Assembly: GCA_018399055.1 (NCBI GenBank)
Contig: CP073762.1
Span: forward strand, 1,364,001-1,428,000
Direction: 5' to 3'
Length of the DNA stretch: 64,000 bases
Origin: Simkaniaceae bacterium
GTDB taxonomy: Bacteria > Chlamydiota > Chlamydiia > Chlamydiales > Simkaniaceae
In this document: positions 1 through 8,864 of the stretch, one piece after another
Numbering within the stretch: the stretch's first letter is position 1
How the letters are laid out: every line of letters begins with the position of its first letter
The notes under the pieces: generated by a model
What the model saw: the letters and a program-made list of their open reading frames with translations, nothing else
Told to the model about the DNA's origin: nothing
The model's database searches: none
Program-made: the position numbers and the translations under genes

Positions 1-852
1 AAGCAAAAGTCCTTGATTTGACACATTCGAGCGCATTTTTAATTCTAAATTAAAGAGCTCCTTTAGCCCTTCTAAATAATACGAAGCTTCAATCCCCGTT
101 CTCCGAATTTTTTCGAGTTTTTGGGGAGAAGCGCGGGGAGGTTCTTTCCCACTTGCAACCTGCAATCCTAGCTGCAGCTGGTAGCGCAATTGCCCTACTA
201 GTCCATACAAATCTGTGTCCCCTAAGTGAATGGGGCCACCCCAAACAACGGCTTCAGAAAGTTGCCACCCGCTTTGCTTTGGATCTAAAGAGCAAATCGT
301 TTTGATCATTTCAAGGGTTACTGTTTTTTCTTCACCAGCATAGACCAAAGCCTTCTCCAACTCCTGAAACAGAAGCGCAAAATCGGCGTGGGAAAATTCT
401 ACCAAATAGGCTGCCGCATCAACAGCCAAGGTCTTCCGTTTTTCTCGTGCATGCTCAAGGAGCCAACGTTGCAATCGACTTTTTCGATCCCAGGGTTTTT
501 CTCCTGTTAGATCGAGAGTCACCGCTTCCTTCTCAAGCTTCTTGAAAAAAGGAGGGGGTTTGATTCCCGTCACGATCACCACCCATTCTTCACCAAGTGG
601 AAGTTCTTTAGCTGCGACTTCATCACAAATAATCACCCCTTTCTCAGCAAACATCGAAGGAGACTCTAGCTGCAATAATAGTTCATCACTTTCACAGCTG
701 GTCAACGGAATCCCCAGACGCATTGCAATCCGCTCAGCCAAGTGCCGTCGCTCAAATGGATCTTCCATCAAAATAAAATAGAGCTGCGAAGGATGATCCG
801 GAAGGGCTTCTTCTAGATGTTTTTCAAAAGGGTCAATTTTCAAATATTTCAT
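1..852 (-). CDS. holA: DNA polymerase III delta subunit (partial, C-terminus off window)
   Basis: An open frame runs from the ATG at 852 leftward to the window edge, giving 284 residues (MKYLKIDPFEKHLEEA at the start, LELKMRSNVSNQGLLL at the edge). The architecture fits the clamp-loader delta subunit: a degenerate AAA-like N-terminal region, an acidic-aromatic middle segment (AAYLVEFSHADFALLFQELE) and a C-terminal helical collar of the type '-L.-L-E-L-K-x-R-S'. Delta opens the beta sliding clamp during loading. The normal length is about 330-340 residues, so only the last few dozen residues are missing. I recognise it by overall pattern, not by a single catalytic motif, because delta has none. 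It is followed by the HIT gene on the same strand. Confidence 0.7.
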   Translation of the reverse strand, partial: MKYLKIDPFEKHLEEALPDHPSQLYFILMEDPFERRHLAERIAMRLGIPLTSCESDELLLQLESPSMFAEKGVIICDEVAAKELPLGEEWVVIVTGIKPPPFFKKLEKEAVTLDLTGEKPWDRKSRLQRWLLEHAREKRKTLAVDAAAYLVEFSHADFALLFQELEKALVYAGEEKTVTLEMIKTICSLDPKQSGWQLSEAVVWGGPIHLGDTDLYGLVGQLRYQLQLGLQVASGKEPPRASPQKLEKIRRTGIEASYYLEGLKELFNLELKMRSNVSNQGLLL

Positions 853-874
853 CTAGGCTAGTTTACCTGAATCT

Positions 875-1687
875 CTATTCTCCAGCAAGCAAAGCGGTGT
901 ATTTCCTTCTCTGATGCTCTAAGGCATCAGCACTCAATTTGAATGATCCAATTAAAATATTTCGAAGTACCGTGAGTTTGCCAAGCCACTCTTGAGCTCC
1001 GTTCTGCGTCATGACCAAATGCATATGCCAATGCGGAACGCTTTGACCAGCATCCTCACCTGTCTTGTGATAAGCAAAAACCTTTTGAATTGGCTTTCCC
1101 TCTTCCTTAAAATAGCCCTGGAGTCTCTCTTGGACAAATTGCGAGAGTTCCATCGCCTCTTGGTATTCTTCTTTTGTGAGCTGGTGAAATGCTGGGCAAT
1201 GCCTTTTGGCAACAATCAGAAAGTGGAGGCGCTCCCCACCGAGACCAATCGGGGCATAGTTATAGAGAACCTGCACTTTCTTGCCATCTAAAACAAGCTG
1301 AGAATCGATGACTTTGCTTTGGCAAAAAGCACAATTTGCGTGCTGCTCAACCTTCGCTGTCGTTTTAGCACCTAAAGAGTCTAAATGAGCATACGTCTCT
1401 TTAAGAACTTTGACCCTATCAGGTGTGAGTTTCCACCCCCCAAAGGTAAAGCGCCAAAGAACCTGAAGCTGCTGCCATGCGCGGCCAAACCATGACTCGG
1501 TCTTTGTGTAAGGGACCATCTGCAAGGGCTCATTGTCCACCTGAAGCGCCATATAACTTTTCGCTATCCCTCTCTCATTCCACAACTGCACAAGTTTTTG
1601 CAAAGTGCCAAAGTTCTCAAAGCCATGTCCACGAACGTTCACAGCGCTGTATGTCAGCCCATCTGTAGGAAAGATTATTTCTTCCAT
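875..1687 (-). CDS. HIT-domain nucleotide-binding protein
   Basis: 270 residues. The histidine triad PHWHMHLVM at about residues 218-226 (His-x-His-x-His) is the signature of the HIT superfamily, whose members hydrolyse or transfer nucleotides (Hint, Fhit, GalT, Ap4A phosphorylase). A CxxC pair (CAFC) near residues 119-122 could hold a structural zinc, as in GalT-like members. At 270 residues it is about twice the length of Hint proteins, so it is closer in size to GalT/Ap4A phosphorylase types; the exact substrate cannot be read from the sequence. The start at 1687 is supported by GGAG nine bases upstream. It runs divergently from hctB. Confidence 0.75.
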   Translation of the reverse strand: MEEIIFPTDGLTYSAVNVRGHGFENFGTLQKLVQLWNERGIAKSYMALQVDNEPLQMVPYTKTESWFGRAWQQLQVLWRFTFGGWKLTPDRVKVLKETYAHLDSLGAKTTAKVEQHANCAFCQSKVIDSQLVLDGKKVQVLYNYAPIGLGGERLHFLIVAKRHCPAFHQLTKEEYQEAMELSQFVQERLQGYFKEEGKPIQKVFAYHKTGEDAGQSVPHWHMHLVMTQNGAQEWLGKLTVLRNILIGSFKLSADALEHQRRKYTALLAGE

Positions 1688-1715
1688 TTCATTATCTCCA
1701 AAATAAAAACCACTA

Positions 1716-1731
1716 AGAGCTTAGAAGCTCT
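1716..1731. promoter_or_regulatory. Palindrome between HIT gene and hctB
   Basis: AGAGCTTAGAAGCTCT is a near-perfect 16-bp palindrome (7-bp arms, 2-bp centre) in the divergent intergenic region. It could be an operator for either gene. On the minus strand it is not followed by a convincing T-run, so a terminator role is less likely. Confidence 0.3.
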
Positions 1732-1769
1732 GAGTATAAGAAGCAACCATTATTTTAATAATTAACGAC

Positions 1770-1798
1770 TTGCAATTAATAAGAAACGAGCGTATTAT
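1770..1798 (+). promoter_or_regulatory. Promoter of hctB
   Basis: TTGCAA (1770-1775), a 17-bp spacer, then TATTAT (1793-1798): a good sigma-70/sigma-66-type promoter. It would start transcription about 15-18 bases before the ATG at 1823, so the leader is very short and has no clear Shine-Dalgarno sequence. Confidence 0.6.
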
Positions 1799-1822
1799 TA
1801 ACGCAATTAAATTGATTTTAAA

Positions 1823-2242
1823 ATGTTCATGGTTATCAAAAAGATTTTTAAAAGAAAAAAAACAGCTGCTACTGCTAAGAAGAAGGCTCCCGCTAGAAAA
1901 CGGGCGACTCCTACGCGGAAAAAAGCCGCTCCAAAAAAGAAAGCTGCTACCCGCAAAAAAGCTCCTGTCAAAAAGAAAGTTGCCCTAAAGAAAAAGGTAA
2001 CCACCCGCAAGAAAGCTGCCCCAAAAAAGGCTGCGACTCCCAAGAAAAAAGTTGCACCTAAGAAGGCTATCCCTAAAAAAGTGGCTCCAAAAAAGAAAGT
2101 TGTCGCGAAGCCAAAAAAGGTCGTTACAGCTCCTAAGAAGGCCCCACCTCCTTATGTTCCCCCAGCACCTGTTAAGCGTGTTAAAATTCTTATTCCTGTC
2201 GGCCGTATTCTCACTGCTGAAGGATGGGATCGTCGTTCGTAA
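1823..2242 (+). CDS. hctB: Histone H1-like protein Hc2
   Basis: 139 residues, built almost entirely of Lys/Ala/Pro/Arg/Thr pentamer-like repeats of the form KKAAP/KKAxxRKK from residue 10 to about 105, as in chlamydial Hc2, which condenses the nucleoid when reticulate bodies turn into elementary bodies. The C-terminal 35 residues differ: a Pro-rich stretch (PPPYVPPAPVKRVK) followed by a non-repetitive tail ending GWDRRS. A second ATG at 1829 is equally possible, because neither has a clear ribosome-binding site. The repeats vary in length between relatives, and replication slippage in the DNA repeat is the likely cause. The gene sits between its own promoter and the fabI promoter. Confidence 0.85.
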   Translation: MFMVIKKIFKRKKTAATAKKKAPARKRATPTRKKAAPKKKAATRKKAPVKKKVALKKKVTTRKKAAPKKAATPKKKVAPKKAIPKKVAPKKKVVAKPKKVVTAPKKAPPPYVPPAPVKRVKILIPVGRILTAEGWDRRS

Positions 2243-2259
2243 CGATAGCGCTTTGACTA

Positions 2260-2288
2260 TTGTCAAGATAGATTTTGTGTGCTAAAAT
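2260..2288 (+). promoter_or_regulatory. Promoter of fabI with overlapping palindrome
   Basis: TTGTCA (2260-2265), 17-bp spacer, TAAAAT (2283-2288). The -35 box lies in the right arm of the perfect inverted repeat TTGAC-TATT-GTCAA (2252-2265), which could bind a dimeric regulator or a hairpin-forming factor. Confidence 0.5.
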
Positions 2289-2316
2289 CCGAGTCTCAAA
2301 ATGAATGAGGTTAAGT

Positions 2317-3228
2317 ATGAGTTTGAAAGGTAAAAAAGCGTTTATTGCTGGAATCGGTGATGATCAAGGATATGGCTGGGCAATTGCTAAGCAACTTGCG
2401 GATGCAGGTTGCGAGATTCTGATTGGAACCTGGGCACCCATTGTTAAAATTTTTACCACATCGTGGGATGCTGGAAAGTTTGACGCTTCAAGGCAACTTT
2501 CAGACGGATCGATGATGAACTACCTCAAACTCTATCCGATCGATGCAAGCTTTGACACTCCCGATGAAGTTCCAGAAGAGATCAAAGAAAACAAACGCTA
2601 TAAGCAATATGATGGCTACACTGTTTCTGAAGTCGCAGCTCAGATCAAAAAAGACTTTGGGAAAATCGACATCATTGTCCATTCTCTTGCTAACGGTCCT
2701 GAGGTAAAAAAACCTCTTCTTGAAACAACACGCCAAGGATATTTGTCAGCAATCAGTGCCTCTGCCTACTCATTTGTGAGCATGGTGAAGTATTTCGGTC
2801 CGATTATGTCTGATGGTGGTTCTGCAATTAACCTTACCTATCTTGCTTCAGAGCGGGCTGTTCCTGGTTATGGCGGCGGTATGAGTTCTGCAAAAGCAGC
2901 ACTTGAAAGTGATACACGCACTCTCTCTTGGGAGGCTGGGCGTAAATGGAACATCCGGATCAATTCGATTTCTGCAGGCGCTTTAGGAAGTCGCGCAGCA
3001 AGAGCGATTGGATTTATCGGTGCTATGATCGAATATGCTCACCACAATGCTCCTCTTCAAAAAGACCTACAGGCGGAAGAAATCGGCAATGCCGCTTCAT
3101 TCCTCCTCTCAGATAAAGCCTCGGCAATCACTGGTGTGACTCTGTATGTGGACAATGGGATGCATGCGATGGGAGTTGCAGTTGATAGCCCTGCACTTAA
3201 TCCTGCTGAAGAACCAGCCTTAACTTAA
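2317..3228 (+). CDS. fabI: Enoyl-[acyl-carrier-protein] reductase (NADH)
   Basis: 303 residues. Short-chain dehydrogenase fold with an N-terminal dinucleotide site ([17 protein letters not shown]) and the active-site pair Tyr185 and Lys193 in YGGGMSSAK, the spacing seen in the plant/chlamydial-type FabI. It reduces trans-2-enoyl-ACP in the last step of each fatty-acid elongation cycle, in the cytosol. I use the ATG at 2317 rather than the upstream in-frame ATG at 2305, because AATGAGG sits just ahead of 2317 and the family N-terminus is MxLKGKxAFIAG. In Chlamydia fabI also lies beside a HAD phosphatase gene (4291-5130 here), which supports the lineage call. Its end overlaps the convergent gene at 3197 by 32 bp. 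Confidence 0.95.
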   Translation: MSLKGKKAFIAGIGDDQGYGWAIAKQLADAGCEILIGTWAPIVKIFTTSWDAGKFDASRQLSDGSMMNYLKLYPIDASFDTPDEVPEEIKENKRYKQYDGYTVSEVAAQIKKDFGKIDIIVHSLANGPEVKKPLLETTRQGYLSAISASAYSFVSMVKYFGPIMSDGGSAINLTYLASERAVPGYGGGMSSAKAALESDTRTLSWEAGRKWNIRINSISAGALGSRAARAIGFIGAMIEYAHHNAPLQKDLQAEEIGNAASFLLSDKASAITGVTLYVDNGMHAMGVAVDSPALNPAEEPALT

Positions 3229-4294
3229 GGTTTTTACTCCGTCTTAGTGTGCGGATTGAAATTTTCCGGTCGTGGGCCTGTGTAATATCTGTGTCAAGCT
3301 GCGCCGGGCGGTTTCCACGGCTGATATGCCCCAAGAAGTCCCCTTCCCCATCGATTTTCTCAAAGGATAGTTTCCAATTGTCCCCAATCTGAACAACGTC
3401 CCCTAATCGGAAAACAGTTCCCTTCTCTTTATTAATCAGAATCGTATTTGAGGGATGATAGTTCACAAAAAAGGAGAGTTCTGTTCGATTTTTTTCATCG
3501 GGGATCTCTTCCGGATAGATCAAAATATCGCCCTCTAGGGTCATTTTCTTTTCTTGGCAAACAAGGGTATGCAAATGGTCGCCTTCGTTCCAAACTTTGC
3601 GCAGGAGGTGATACCCTTTTCCATGAGGGATCGTCGCTGAATGATGCGCATTTGAAAACTCTACAGGTCTTGGAGAAAACACAAGAGCGGCTTCTATATG
3701 AACCGGGTGGGGCTTGAGGATACGAGGGGAATTTCCCATAAAGAGGTCAAAGAGGGTGAGCTCTATCTCCCCTTCATTTTGTCTCTCATCATTTAGAGGT
3801 CCATTATAAATATTTAGCTCCGGATCCCAGTAAGAGGTCAAAGGGGCGAGATCTTCAAGATGAAGAGCAGCCACTCCGGCATCCTTAGAGGAGAGAATTT
3901 CCTTTGGAGGGAGCGGAAAGGGAGCAACTGCTTTTAATTTTGTGCGAATTTCACTCCCAAGGATATGGCCAAAGTGCTTTTCAATCAATTTAAGAGGGAA
4001 CGAAGAACGGGCGTATGGACATGTCTTTGGATACTCGTGCATGTAGGTAGGAAAGAGGCCATTCTCATCCATAAAAAAGAGAAGATGATTCAGTCTTTCT
4101 TTAGCCTCTTGGACATTGTCCCCAACAAGTGAGCGAAAAAGAGCTAAGCAAAAGCAGAAGTTTTGGTAAAAGGGGATCGTATCTTGTGTCGGATAGTGAA
4201 TAAGCCCCGTTTGGGCGCTTTCCAGTTTGCGAGCAGCACTAATAGCAAGGTCAACGAGTTGCCGCCTGTCGTGCCCTTCTTGAATAGCAGTCAT
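3197..4294 (-). CDS. Conserved unknown protein, convergent with fabI
   Basis: 365 residues, no signal peptide and no membrane segment visible. The N-terminal half (to about residue 130) is helical and resembles the helical barrels of glycan-processing proteins only vaguely. The C-terminal half is rich in beta-type sequence (about residues 200-345) and ends in a basic cluster ([13 protein letters not shown]). I cannot assign a function. It is translationally coupled to the HAD hydrolase upstream: that gene's stop at 4291 overlaps the ATG at 4294 by four bases, so the two probably act together. The 32-bp overlap with the 3' end of fabI suggests that convergent transcription interferes. Confidence 0.7.
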   Translation of the reverse strand: MTAIQEGHDRRQLVDLAISAARKLESAQTGLIHYPTQDTIPFYQNFCFCLALFRSLVGDNVQEAKERLNHLLFFMDENGLFPTYMHEYPKTCPYARSSFPLKLIEKHFGHILGSEIRTKLKAVAPFPLPPKEILSSKDAGVAALHLEDLAPLTSYWDPELNIYNGPLNDERQNEGEIELTLFDLFMGNSPRILKPHPVHIEAALVFSPRPVEFSNAHHSATIPHGKGYHLLRKVWNEGDHLHTLVCQEKKMTLEGDILIYPEEIPDEKNRTELSFFVNYHPSNTILINKEKGTVFRLGDVVQIGDNWKLSFEKIDGEGDFLGHISRGNRPAQLDTDITQAHDRKISIRTLRRSKNLKLRLVLQQD

Positions 4295-5130
4295 GATAAA
4301 TTCTCCATCGCTTTTTTCAGTCCTTCAATGATCCCACACTCCTCACTTGGGGGAGCGATAACAGTCGCAAGCTTTGTGAGTGCTTCTGGTGCGCCCTCTA
4401 TTGCAACCCTTTGATCTCCATACTGAAGAAGGGGGATATCATTGTTATCATTTCCTCCCGTAATCAAAGGGGCTGGAAGGGAAAATTTCTTGATAATCTT
4501 TTGAATGGCGATTCCTTTATCCGCCTCGCTGTGGGTGATCAAAATCAGGTAGAGGTTCTCAGAAAAAGGGTCTTTAATCAGGGTTGTTTTAATCCCCTCT
4601 AGTTTTTGCAGTTTTTGGTCAAAGGATTCCATTTCTTCTTTTGAACCTAGGCACTTAATCAAAGGAAAAGTATTTTGCTCCTGGATATCAAAGTCTTTTA
4701 AAGGGATCCATGGCGCATCTGAAACTTTCTCAACTTTCTTAAGATAGGTGCGCATTTCCTCTGAAAAATAATCAGGACGGAAGTAGCAAGTGTCCCCTTT
4801 CTCATATCCCGAATAGACAAGAAAATCCCCTTCGACATTTTTATGGAGTGCGTCAAGAGTATGGACCATCTCAAGGGAGAGATAATACCGTTCCACCTCT
4901 TTTTTCTCTGGCATCTCGAACAAAACAGAGCCATTCTGGACACCCAGAAAATAAGGAAAGCAAAGCTTGGGAAGGGTCATCATCGTAAAGGAAAGAGGAC
5001 GCCCTGTAACAAAAATAAAGCGCCACCCCTCTTTATGAAGAGTTTCGAAATAGTGCGCTACCTCATCAGGAATCAGATGATTCCGGTCGGTTATCGTCCC
5101 GTCAATGTCTAGTGCAATTGTTCCAGTCAT
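4291..5130 (-). CDS. HAD-superfamily (Cof-type) phosphatase
   Basis: 279 residues from the ATG at 5130. HAD motif I is ALDIDGTITD (residues 6-15, nucleophile Asp8), motif II is FVTGRP (about 40-45), and motif III/IV is ITGGNDNNDIPLL near residue 224-236. An insertion cap between motifs II and III places it in the Cof/IIB class, which dephosphorylates sugar phosphates or cofactors such as FMN/PLP. The longer frame back to 5175 is rejected because AGAGG lies nine bases ahead of 5130 and the protein then starts directly at the HAD core. It is four-base-coupled to the unknown gene downstream. Confidence 0.85.
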   Translation of the reverse strand: MTGTIALDIDGTITDRNHLIPDEVAHYFETLHKEGWRFIFVTGRPLSFTMMTLPKLCFPYFLGVQNGSVLFEMPEKKEVERYYLSLEMVHTLDALHKNVEGDFLVYSGYEKGDTCYFRPDYFSEEMRTYLKKVEKVSDAPWIPLKDFDIQEQNTFPLIKCLGSKEEMESFDQKLQKLEGIKTTLIKDPFSENLYLILITHSEADKGIAIQKIIKKFSLPAPLITGGNDNNDIPLLQYGDQRVAIEGAPEALTKLATVIAPPSEECGIIEGLKKAMENLS

Positions 5131-5214
5131 ACTTAGAAACCTCTTTTGGACTCTTATTATAGACAAAAAAGACAATTCTCCCCAGAATAAAAAAAACTAA
5201 TAGGTGATTACAAC

Positions 5215-5700
5215 ATGCGTGCATTAAAGTTTTTTTTGATTCTCACTTTCCTTCCCCTCCTAGCCAATGAGGATAAAGAGAACTGCCCTCCTCCCGTTGA
5301 AAAAGCACAAGTGAAACATATAGCTGAGCAGAAAGCGCCGCCCCCGGATGAGATTCAAAAGACGCTAGAACACGGAGAAGAGAAGCTTGAGCACAAAGCG
5401 GATGTCCACAAAACCACTGAATCATATGAAACGGCTTTCATCAAGACAATTGTTGTCCTTGTCGGGCTCCTTGTCCTCGTCATCCTAACCGTCTGGATGT
5501 TCAAAAGGATCTCAAGCGGACGCCTTCGGACCTTTAATTATCTAAAATCTGTCAAGATCTTGGAAAAACGTCCCTTAAGCCCTAAGTCGATGCTCTATCT
5601 CATTGAGGTTAGCGGGAAGCAAGTCCTCATTGCTGAGTCTCAGCTTGAAGTGCGCACTGTCGCCACCTTAGACTGGCTTGGCAGCGACAAAGATTTGTAA
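5215..5700 (+). CDS. FliO-like membrane protein
   Basis: 161 residues: a signal-like N-terminus (MRALKFFLILTFLPLL), a polar, charged periplasmic stretch, one transmembrane helix at about 75-95 (IKTIVVLVGLLVLVILTVWM), then a compact cytosolic domain (about 100-155: KSVKILEKRPLSPKSMLYLI, GKQVLIAESQ). The tail fits the FliO/MopB family pattern, in which FliO assists assembly of the FliP-FliQ-FliR export gate. Chlamydiae lack flagella but keep several flagellar-export homologues, so this may assist a type III gate. No other export gene lies beside it. The stop at 5700 abuts the convergent gene at 5701. Confidence 0.6.
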   Translation: MRALKFFLILTFLPLLANEDKENCPPPVEKAQVKHIAEQKAPPPDEIQKTLEHGEEKLEHKADVHKTTESYETAFIKTIVVLVGLLVLVILTVWMFKRISSGRLRTFNYLKSVKILEKRPLSPKSMLYLIEVSGKQVLIAESQLEVRTVATLDWLGSDKDL

Positions 5701-7026
5701 TCACTCCACATGAGTTTGAAATTTCTTCCAAGCTTCATCGATTGAGTCATCAATGGTCCTACCCATCACTTCAACCCTACGTTGTTTTTCATCAGAGAGG
5801 GGATAGGCACACTGATATTGAATAAACCCACTATGATGGGTTTTCGCTATCTCTACAAAATACTTCGCTAAAAACAAAAACTTTAATCGAGCGGAAGCTG
5901 TGAGTTCTCTAATATTCATCGCTTGAAATTTAGGAGAGGCCTCAATTACCTCCGTTAATAATTCAATATCTCTTCTTTTGATTCGTGCTTGACTCATGTG
6001 ATCCGCAACATTTCCTAACCATTCAATAGGTGTTCCTTTTGCAGCAGTTAAAGCTCTTTGTAATTCCCGAACAGCTTGATCTCTTGTGCGTTCAACTTGA
6101 AAAAATTTTAATTGATCAGAAATCCCTCGAACAAATTCAGTATCATCTAGGGTAAGCTCTCTTCCAACAGCCTTTGTAGCTAATTCATTGGCTACAACCT
6201 CTTGACCTTTTGCTTCAAGCTCTGAGTTCAATGCGGCCACATCAATCACTTCTGCATACGCGCCACTCTCATGAATCATCTCTGAGAGTTCTAAAGAACT
6301 ATGCTGTGTAGCTTCTTTCACCATGAAGGTCCAAAGCAGTGGAACCACAGTCTTATAGCACTTTGAAAAGAACAGGGAAGCGCCGTAAAGAGAGGTTTCA
6401 TCAACTTCTATATGCTCAAAAGCCTCAGCCTCCTTATATCTGTTCCACTGACGTTCTTTATCGCCAAAGAGGAATTGCATGCGCGTTGCATCCTCAACAT
6501 TTAAAAGGCCATGAATCGCGGCAAGCTCCATTACTGCAGCGCAATGAAAATCATTTTTTACTGCATCCCAAAGCTCTTCATATTCCTTTTTCTTTTTTGC
6601 AAGATTGGCACTTAAACATGCAACGAATGCTTTCGTCAGGTTGTCAGTTGTTTTTTGCGGATAAAGATCTGCAAACGTATCAAAAAAAATACCTGCTACA
6701 ATAAGAACCGCTTCTGCGACACGTTTAACTGTCGTTAGAACATAGACAACAGGGTTTGTAAGCGCCAGAATCCCTAATTGCCCCCCAATACTCCTAGGAT
6801 CAGTTGCTCTTCTCCATTCCTCCGTTCCCTTCACCCTAGCAAATAGGTAGGGTTTAAAAATGTACGGGGAATCATTACAAGGGAGAGATCGATAGCCGTG
6901 GTATTTACGCACATCTTCAAAACGCGCTTCGTCTCTTTTTTTAATTTTTCCGATTCCATACTCAAAATCGTTCCTAAAATAGCTAACATCAACAAATTTT
7001 CTTAGAAGTTCAACAGTCATAAACAC
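5701..7026 (-). CDS. Unknown 441-residue protein
   Basis: No family recognised. A hydrophobic stretch at about residues 86-115 (LGILALTNPVVYVLTTVKRV, then a second hydrophobic run AEAVLIVAGIFFDTF) could be a bilobed membrane segment, as in chlamydial Inc proteins, but the rest (about 330 residues, charged and helical) is soluble. The N-terminus has no signal peptide. It may be a type III substrate or host-facing protein; this is inference from shape only. It is transcribed leftward, next to the floA cluster but separated by 22 bp from the small gene at 7049, so it could be the last gene of that operon. Confidence 0.6.
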   Translation of the reverse strand: MFMTVELLRKFVDVSYFRNDFEYGIGKIKKRDEARFEDVRKYHGYRSLPCNDSPYIFKPYLFARVKGTEEWRRATDPRSIGGQLGILALTNPVVYVLTTVKRVAEAVLIVAGIFFDTFADLYPQKTTDNLTKAFVACLSANLAKKKKEYEELWDAVKNDFHCAAVMELAAIHGLLNVEDATRMQFLFGDKERQWNRYKEAEAFEHIEVDETSLYGASLFFSKCYKTVVPLLWTFMVKEATQHSSLELSEMIHESGAYAEVIDVAALNSELEAKGQEVVANELATKAVGRELTLDDTEFVRGISDQLKFFQVERTRDQAVRELQRALTAAKGTPIEWLGNVADHMSQARIKRRDIELLTEVIEASPKFQAMNIRELTASARLKFLFLAKYFVEIAKTHHSGFIQYQCAYPLSDEKQRRVEVMGRTIDDSIDEAWKKFQTHVE

Positions 7027-7048
7027 CTCACATTGAAAAGGGAATAAT

Positions 7049-7387
7049 TTACTTTACACGGGAATTTATGGAAAGGATTTCCGATAGAAGAATCAGTTCT
7101 TTTTTAGATTTTAGGCCTTGAACAAGGTTGACAATGCGAGGCTTCCTTTTTCTTGCAACAGGAGCTACCTTGTGCTGAGGAGTGGGAGGCTTAATAATTT
7201 TGACAGTAGCAACAGGGACAGGAGGCGTTGCCACATGGTGCGGTGCCTCCCTCCGAATGAGTGGCATTTTCCTTTTCTCTTCTGCTTCTCTCTTCATTTT
7301 AGCGCGCTTCTTGAAGAAGGTCACCAGATACACGGCAATAATAATAAAAAAAGGATAAAACGCGTCGAAATTACTGTTTTCTTCCAT
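7049..7387 (-). CDS. Small membrane protein at end of floA cluster
   Basis: About 112 residues from the ATG at 7387: a single transmembrane helix near the N-terminus ([19 protein letters not shown], residues 6-24) followed by a strongly basic cytosolic tail with a Pro/Val/Lys-rich linker ([19 protein letters not shown]). The longer frame starting at 7447 is rejected because GAGGG lies about six bases ahead of 7387. The start overlaps the floA stop (7371) by 17 bp, which indicates co-translation. No family recognised; a role with the flotillin is inferred from position. Confidence 0.6.
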   Translation of the reverse strand: MEENSNFDAFYPFFIIIAVYLVTFFKKRAKMKREAEEKRKMPLIRREAPHHVATPPVPVATVKIIKPPTPQHKVAPVARKRKPRIVNLVQGLKSKKELILLSEILSINSRVK

Positions 7388-8369
7388 CTTTACCCTCATC
7401 ATCATACTCAGAAAGAGCATTTCGCATCTTCGTATCGGATTGGACATTTTTCATTTTATAGTAATCCATGATACCAAGATTCCCGGATTGAAAAGCAGAA
7501 GCAATAGCTTTGGGGATCTCGGCCTCTGCCAAGACAACCTTCGCACGGTTTTCTTGCTCTTCAGCAACAGCCATTGCGCGCCGCTCTTCAGCCTTTGCCT
7601 GCGCCACTTCCTTGTCTGATAAAGCGCGATCAATTTTGAGCTTCGCTCCAATATTCTCCCCAACACTGATATCAGCGATGTCGATCGAAAGAATCTCAAA
7701 GGCTGTCTGCGCATCAAGACCTTTGTCAAGAACAAGTTGAGTAATCATTTGTGGGGATTCCAAGACATCAGCATGAGTGTTTGACGCTCCAATTGCATTG
7801 ACAATCCCCTCACCTACACGGGCAATAATTGTCTCTTCTGTTGCTCCTCCAACAAGTTGTTTAATGTTGGTCCTAACTGTCACACGGGCGCGACAGAGAA
7901 GCTGAACCCCATCTTTTGCAACTGCAGTAATTGATAGACTGAGATCAGGGCTGGGACAATCAATAACTTTTGGATTGACCGATGTGCGCACAGCATCGAG
8001 GATATCACGACCCGCTAAGTCAATTGCCGTTGCCTGGCGCCAGTCTAAGGGAATGTTCGCCTTGTCAGCAGCGATCATTGCGCGGACAACCTCAAGGACA
8101 CGTCCTCCTGCTAAGAAGTGGGTCTCAAGATCCGAAACAGTGACCCCTTTTAGGCCAGCCTTATAAGAGTTAATTCTAGCATTCACAATGATCTGCGGAG
8201 GGATCTTTCGAAGACTCATTCCAATAATATTAAAAATGGAAATGGGGGTTCCTGAGACATAGGCCTGAAACCATAGCTTGATGTATTTTCCGAGAATAAC
8301 AATAAAGATTAGCCCAATGATTCCTAAGAGGATAATGAGAGCGTAAATACCAAGTGTTGAGCCTTCCAT
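7371..8369 (-). CDS. floA: Flotillin-like protein FloA
   Basis: 332 residues. An N-terminal membrane hairpin (about 5-28, [19 protein letters not shown]) is followed by the conserved flotillin-like stretch ([20 protein letters not shown]), an SPFH-like domain and a C-terminal Ala/Glu-rich coiled coil (about 235-290, with [20 protein letters not shown]). FloA oligomerises in the membrane and organises lipid microdomains with NfeD partners. Here it sits directly downstream of two NfeD genes, the classical pairing. The length matches the family. Confidence 0.92.
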   Translation of the reverse strand: MEGSTLGIYALIILLGIIGLIFIVILGKYIKLWFQAYVSGTPISIFNIIGMSLRKIPPQIIVNARINSYKAGLKGVTVSDLETHFLAGGRVLEVVRAMIAADKANIPLDWRQATAIDLAGRDILDAVRTSVNPKVIDCPSPDLSLSITAVAKDGVQLLCRARVTVRTNIKQLVGGATEETIIARVGEGIVNAIGASNTHADVLESPQMITQLVLDKGLDAQTAFEILSIDIADISVGENIGAKLKIDRALSDKEVAQAKAEERRAMAVAEEQENRAKVVLAEAEIPKAIASAFQSGNLGIMDYYKMKNVQSDTKMRNALSEYDDEGKDGRKQ

Positions 8370-8408
8370 GAGTGAACCTTTCTGTGAATTAAATCGTTTC
8401 TAGTTTTT

Positions 8409-8864
8409 CTAAACTCTTCTGCAGATTAAGCGCGCTCCCTCACCACCAATAATCTTAACCGATTCACCCTTTTTAATGTAACTGCTTTCTGAAACCGCTT
8501 GATGTCGATTTCCTTCAATCATCACATGACCCGATGGCTTCAGGTTCGTCAAGGCCTCTCCTTCTTTTCCAACAAGGGACTTGTCAAAGCTTGATGCCAC
8601 ATAGCCAGATTGTTCATCCTGTGCAAACATTTCGGGCTTCTGCTTTATCTTCCATAAAGCCAGCCGAATTGTCAGAATAAGAAGGAGAATCATCGCCACA
8701 ATAAATAGGACAGAGAACCACATCCTCCCAGACTCCCAAACAAATAAAACAGTTGAGATCAGAAAAGCTATCCCTCCAAGAACTCCTAAAATTCCCCCGG
8801 GGACAAAAAATTCTGAGTAGATAAGAACAAGACCAAGAAGCCCTACCCCAATTGCAACAATCAT
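8409..8864 (-). CDS. Short NfeD-like membrane protein
   Basis: 151 residues: three or four membrane segments in residues 1-75 (AIGVGLLGLVLIYSEFFVPG and following), then a C-terminal OB-fold-like NfeD domain (about 88-150: LVGKEGEALTNLKPSGHVMI). Such NfeD1a proteins lack the protease domain and partner flotillins. Start 8864 overlaps the upstream NfeD stop in an ATGA, so translation is coupled. Confidence 0.85.
   Translation of the reverse strand: MIVAIGVGLLGLVLIYSEFFVPGGILGVLGGIAFLISTVLFVWESGRMWFSVLFIVAMILLLILTIRLALWKIKQKPEMFAQDEQSGYVASSFDKSLVGKEGEALTNLKPSGHVMIEGNRHQAVSESSYIKKGESVKIIGGEGARLICRRV

Noticed and set aside
1807-2266. Open frames on the opposite strand of hctB
   Set aside because: They mirror the Lys/Ala repeat codons of hctB; the repetitive composition alone keeps these frames open.
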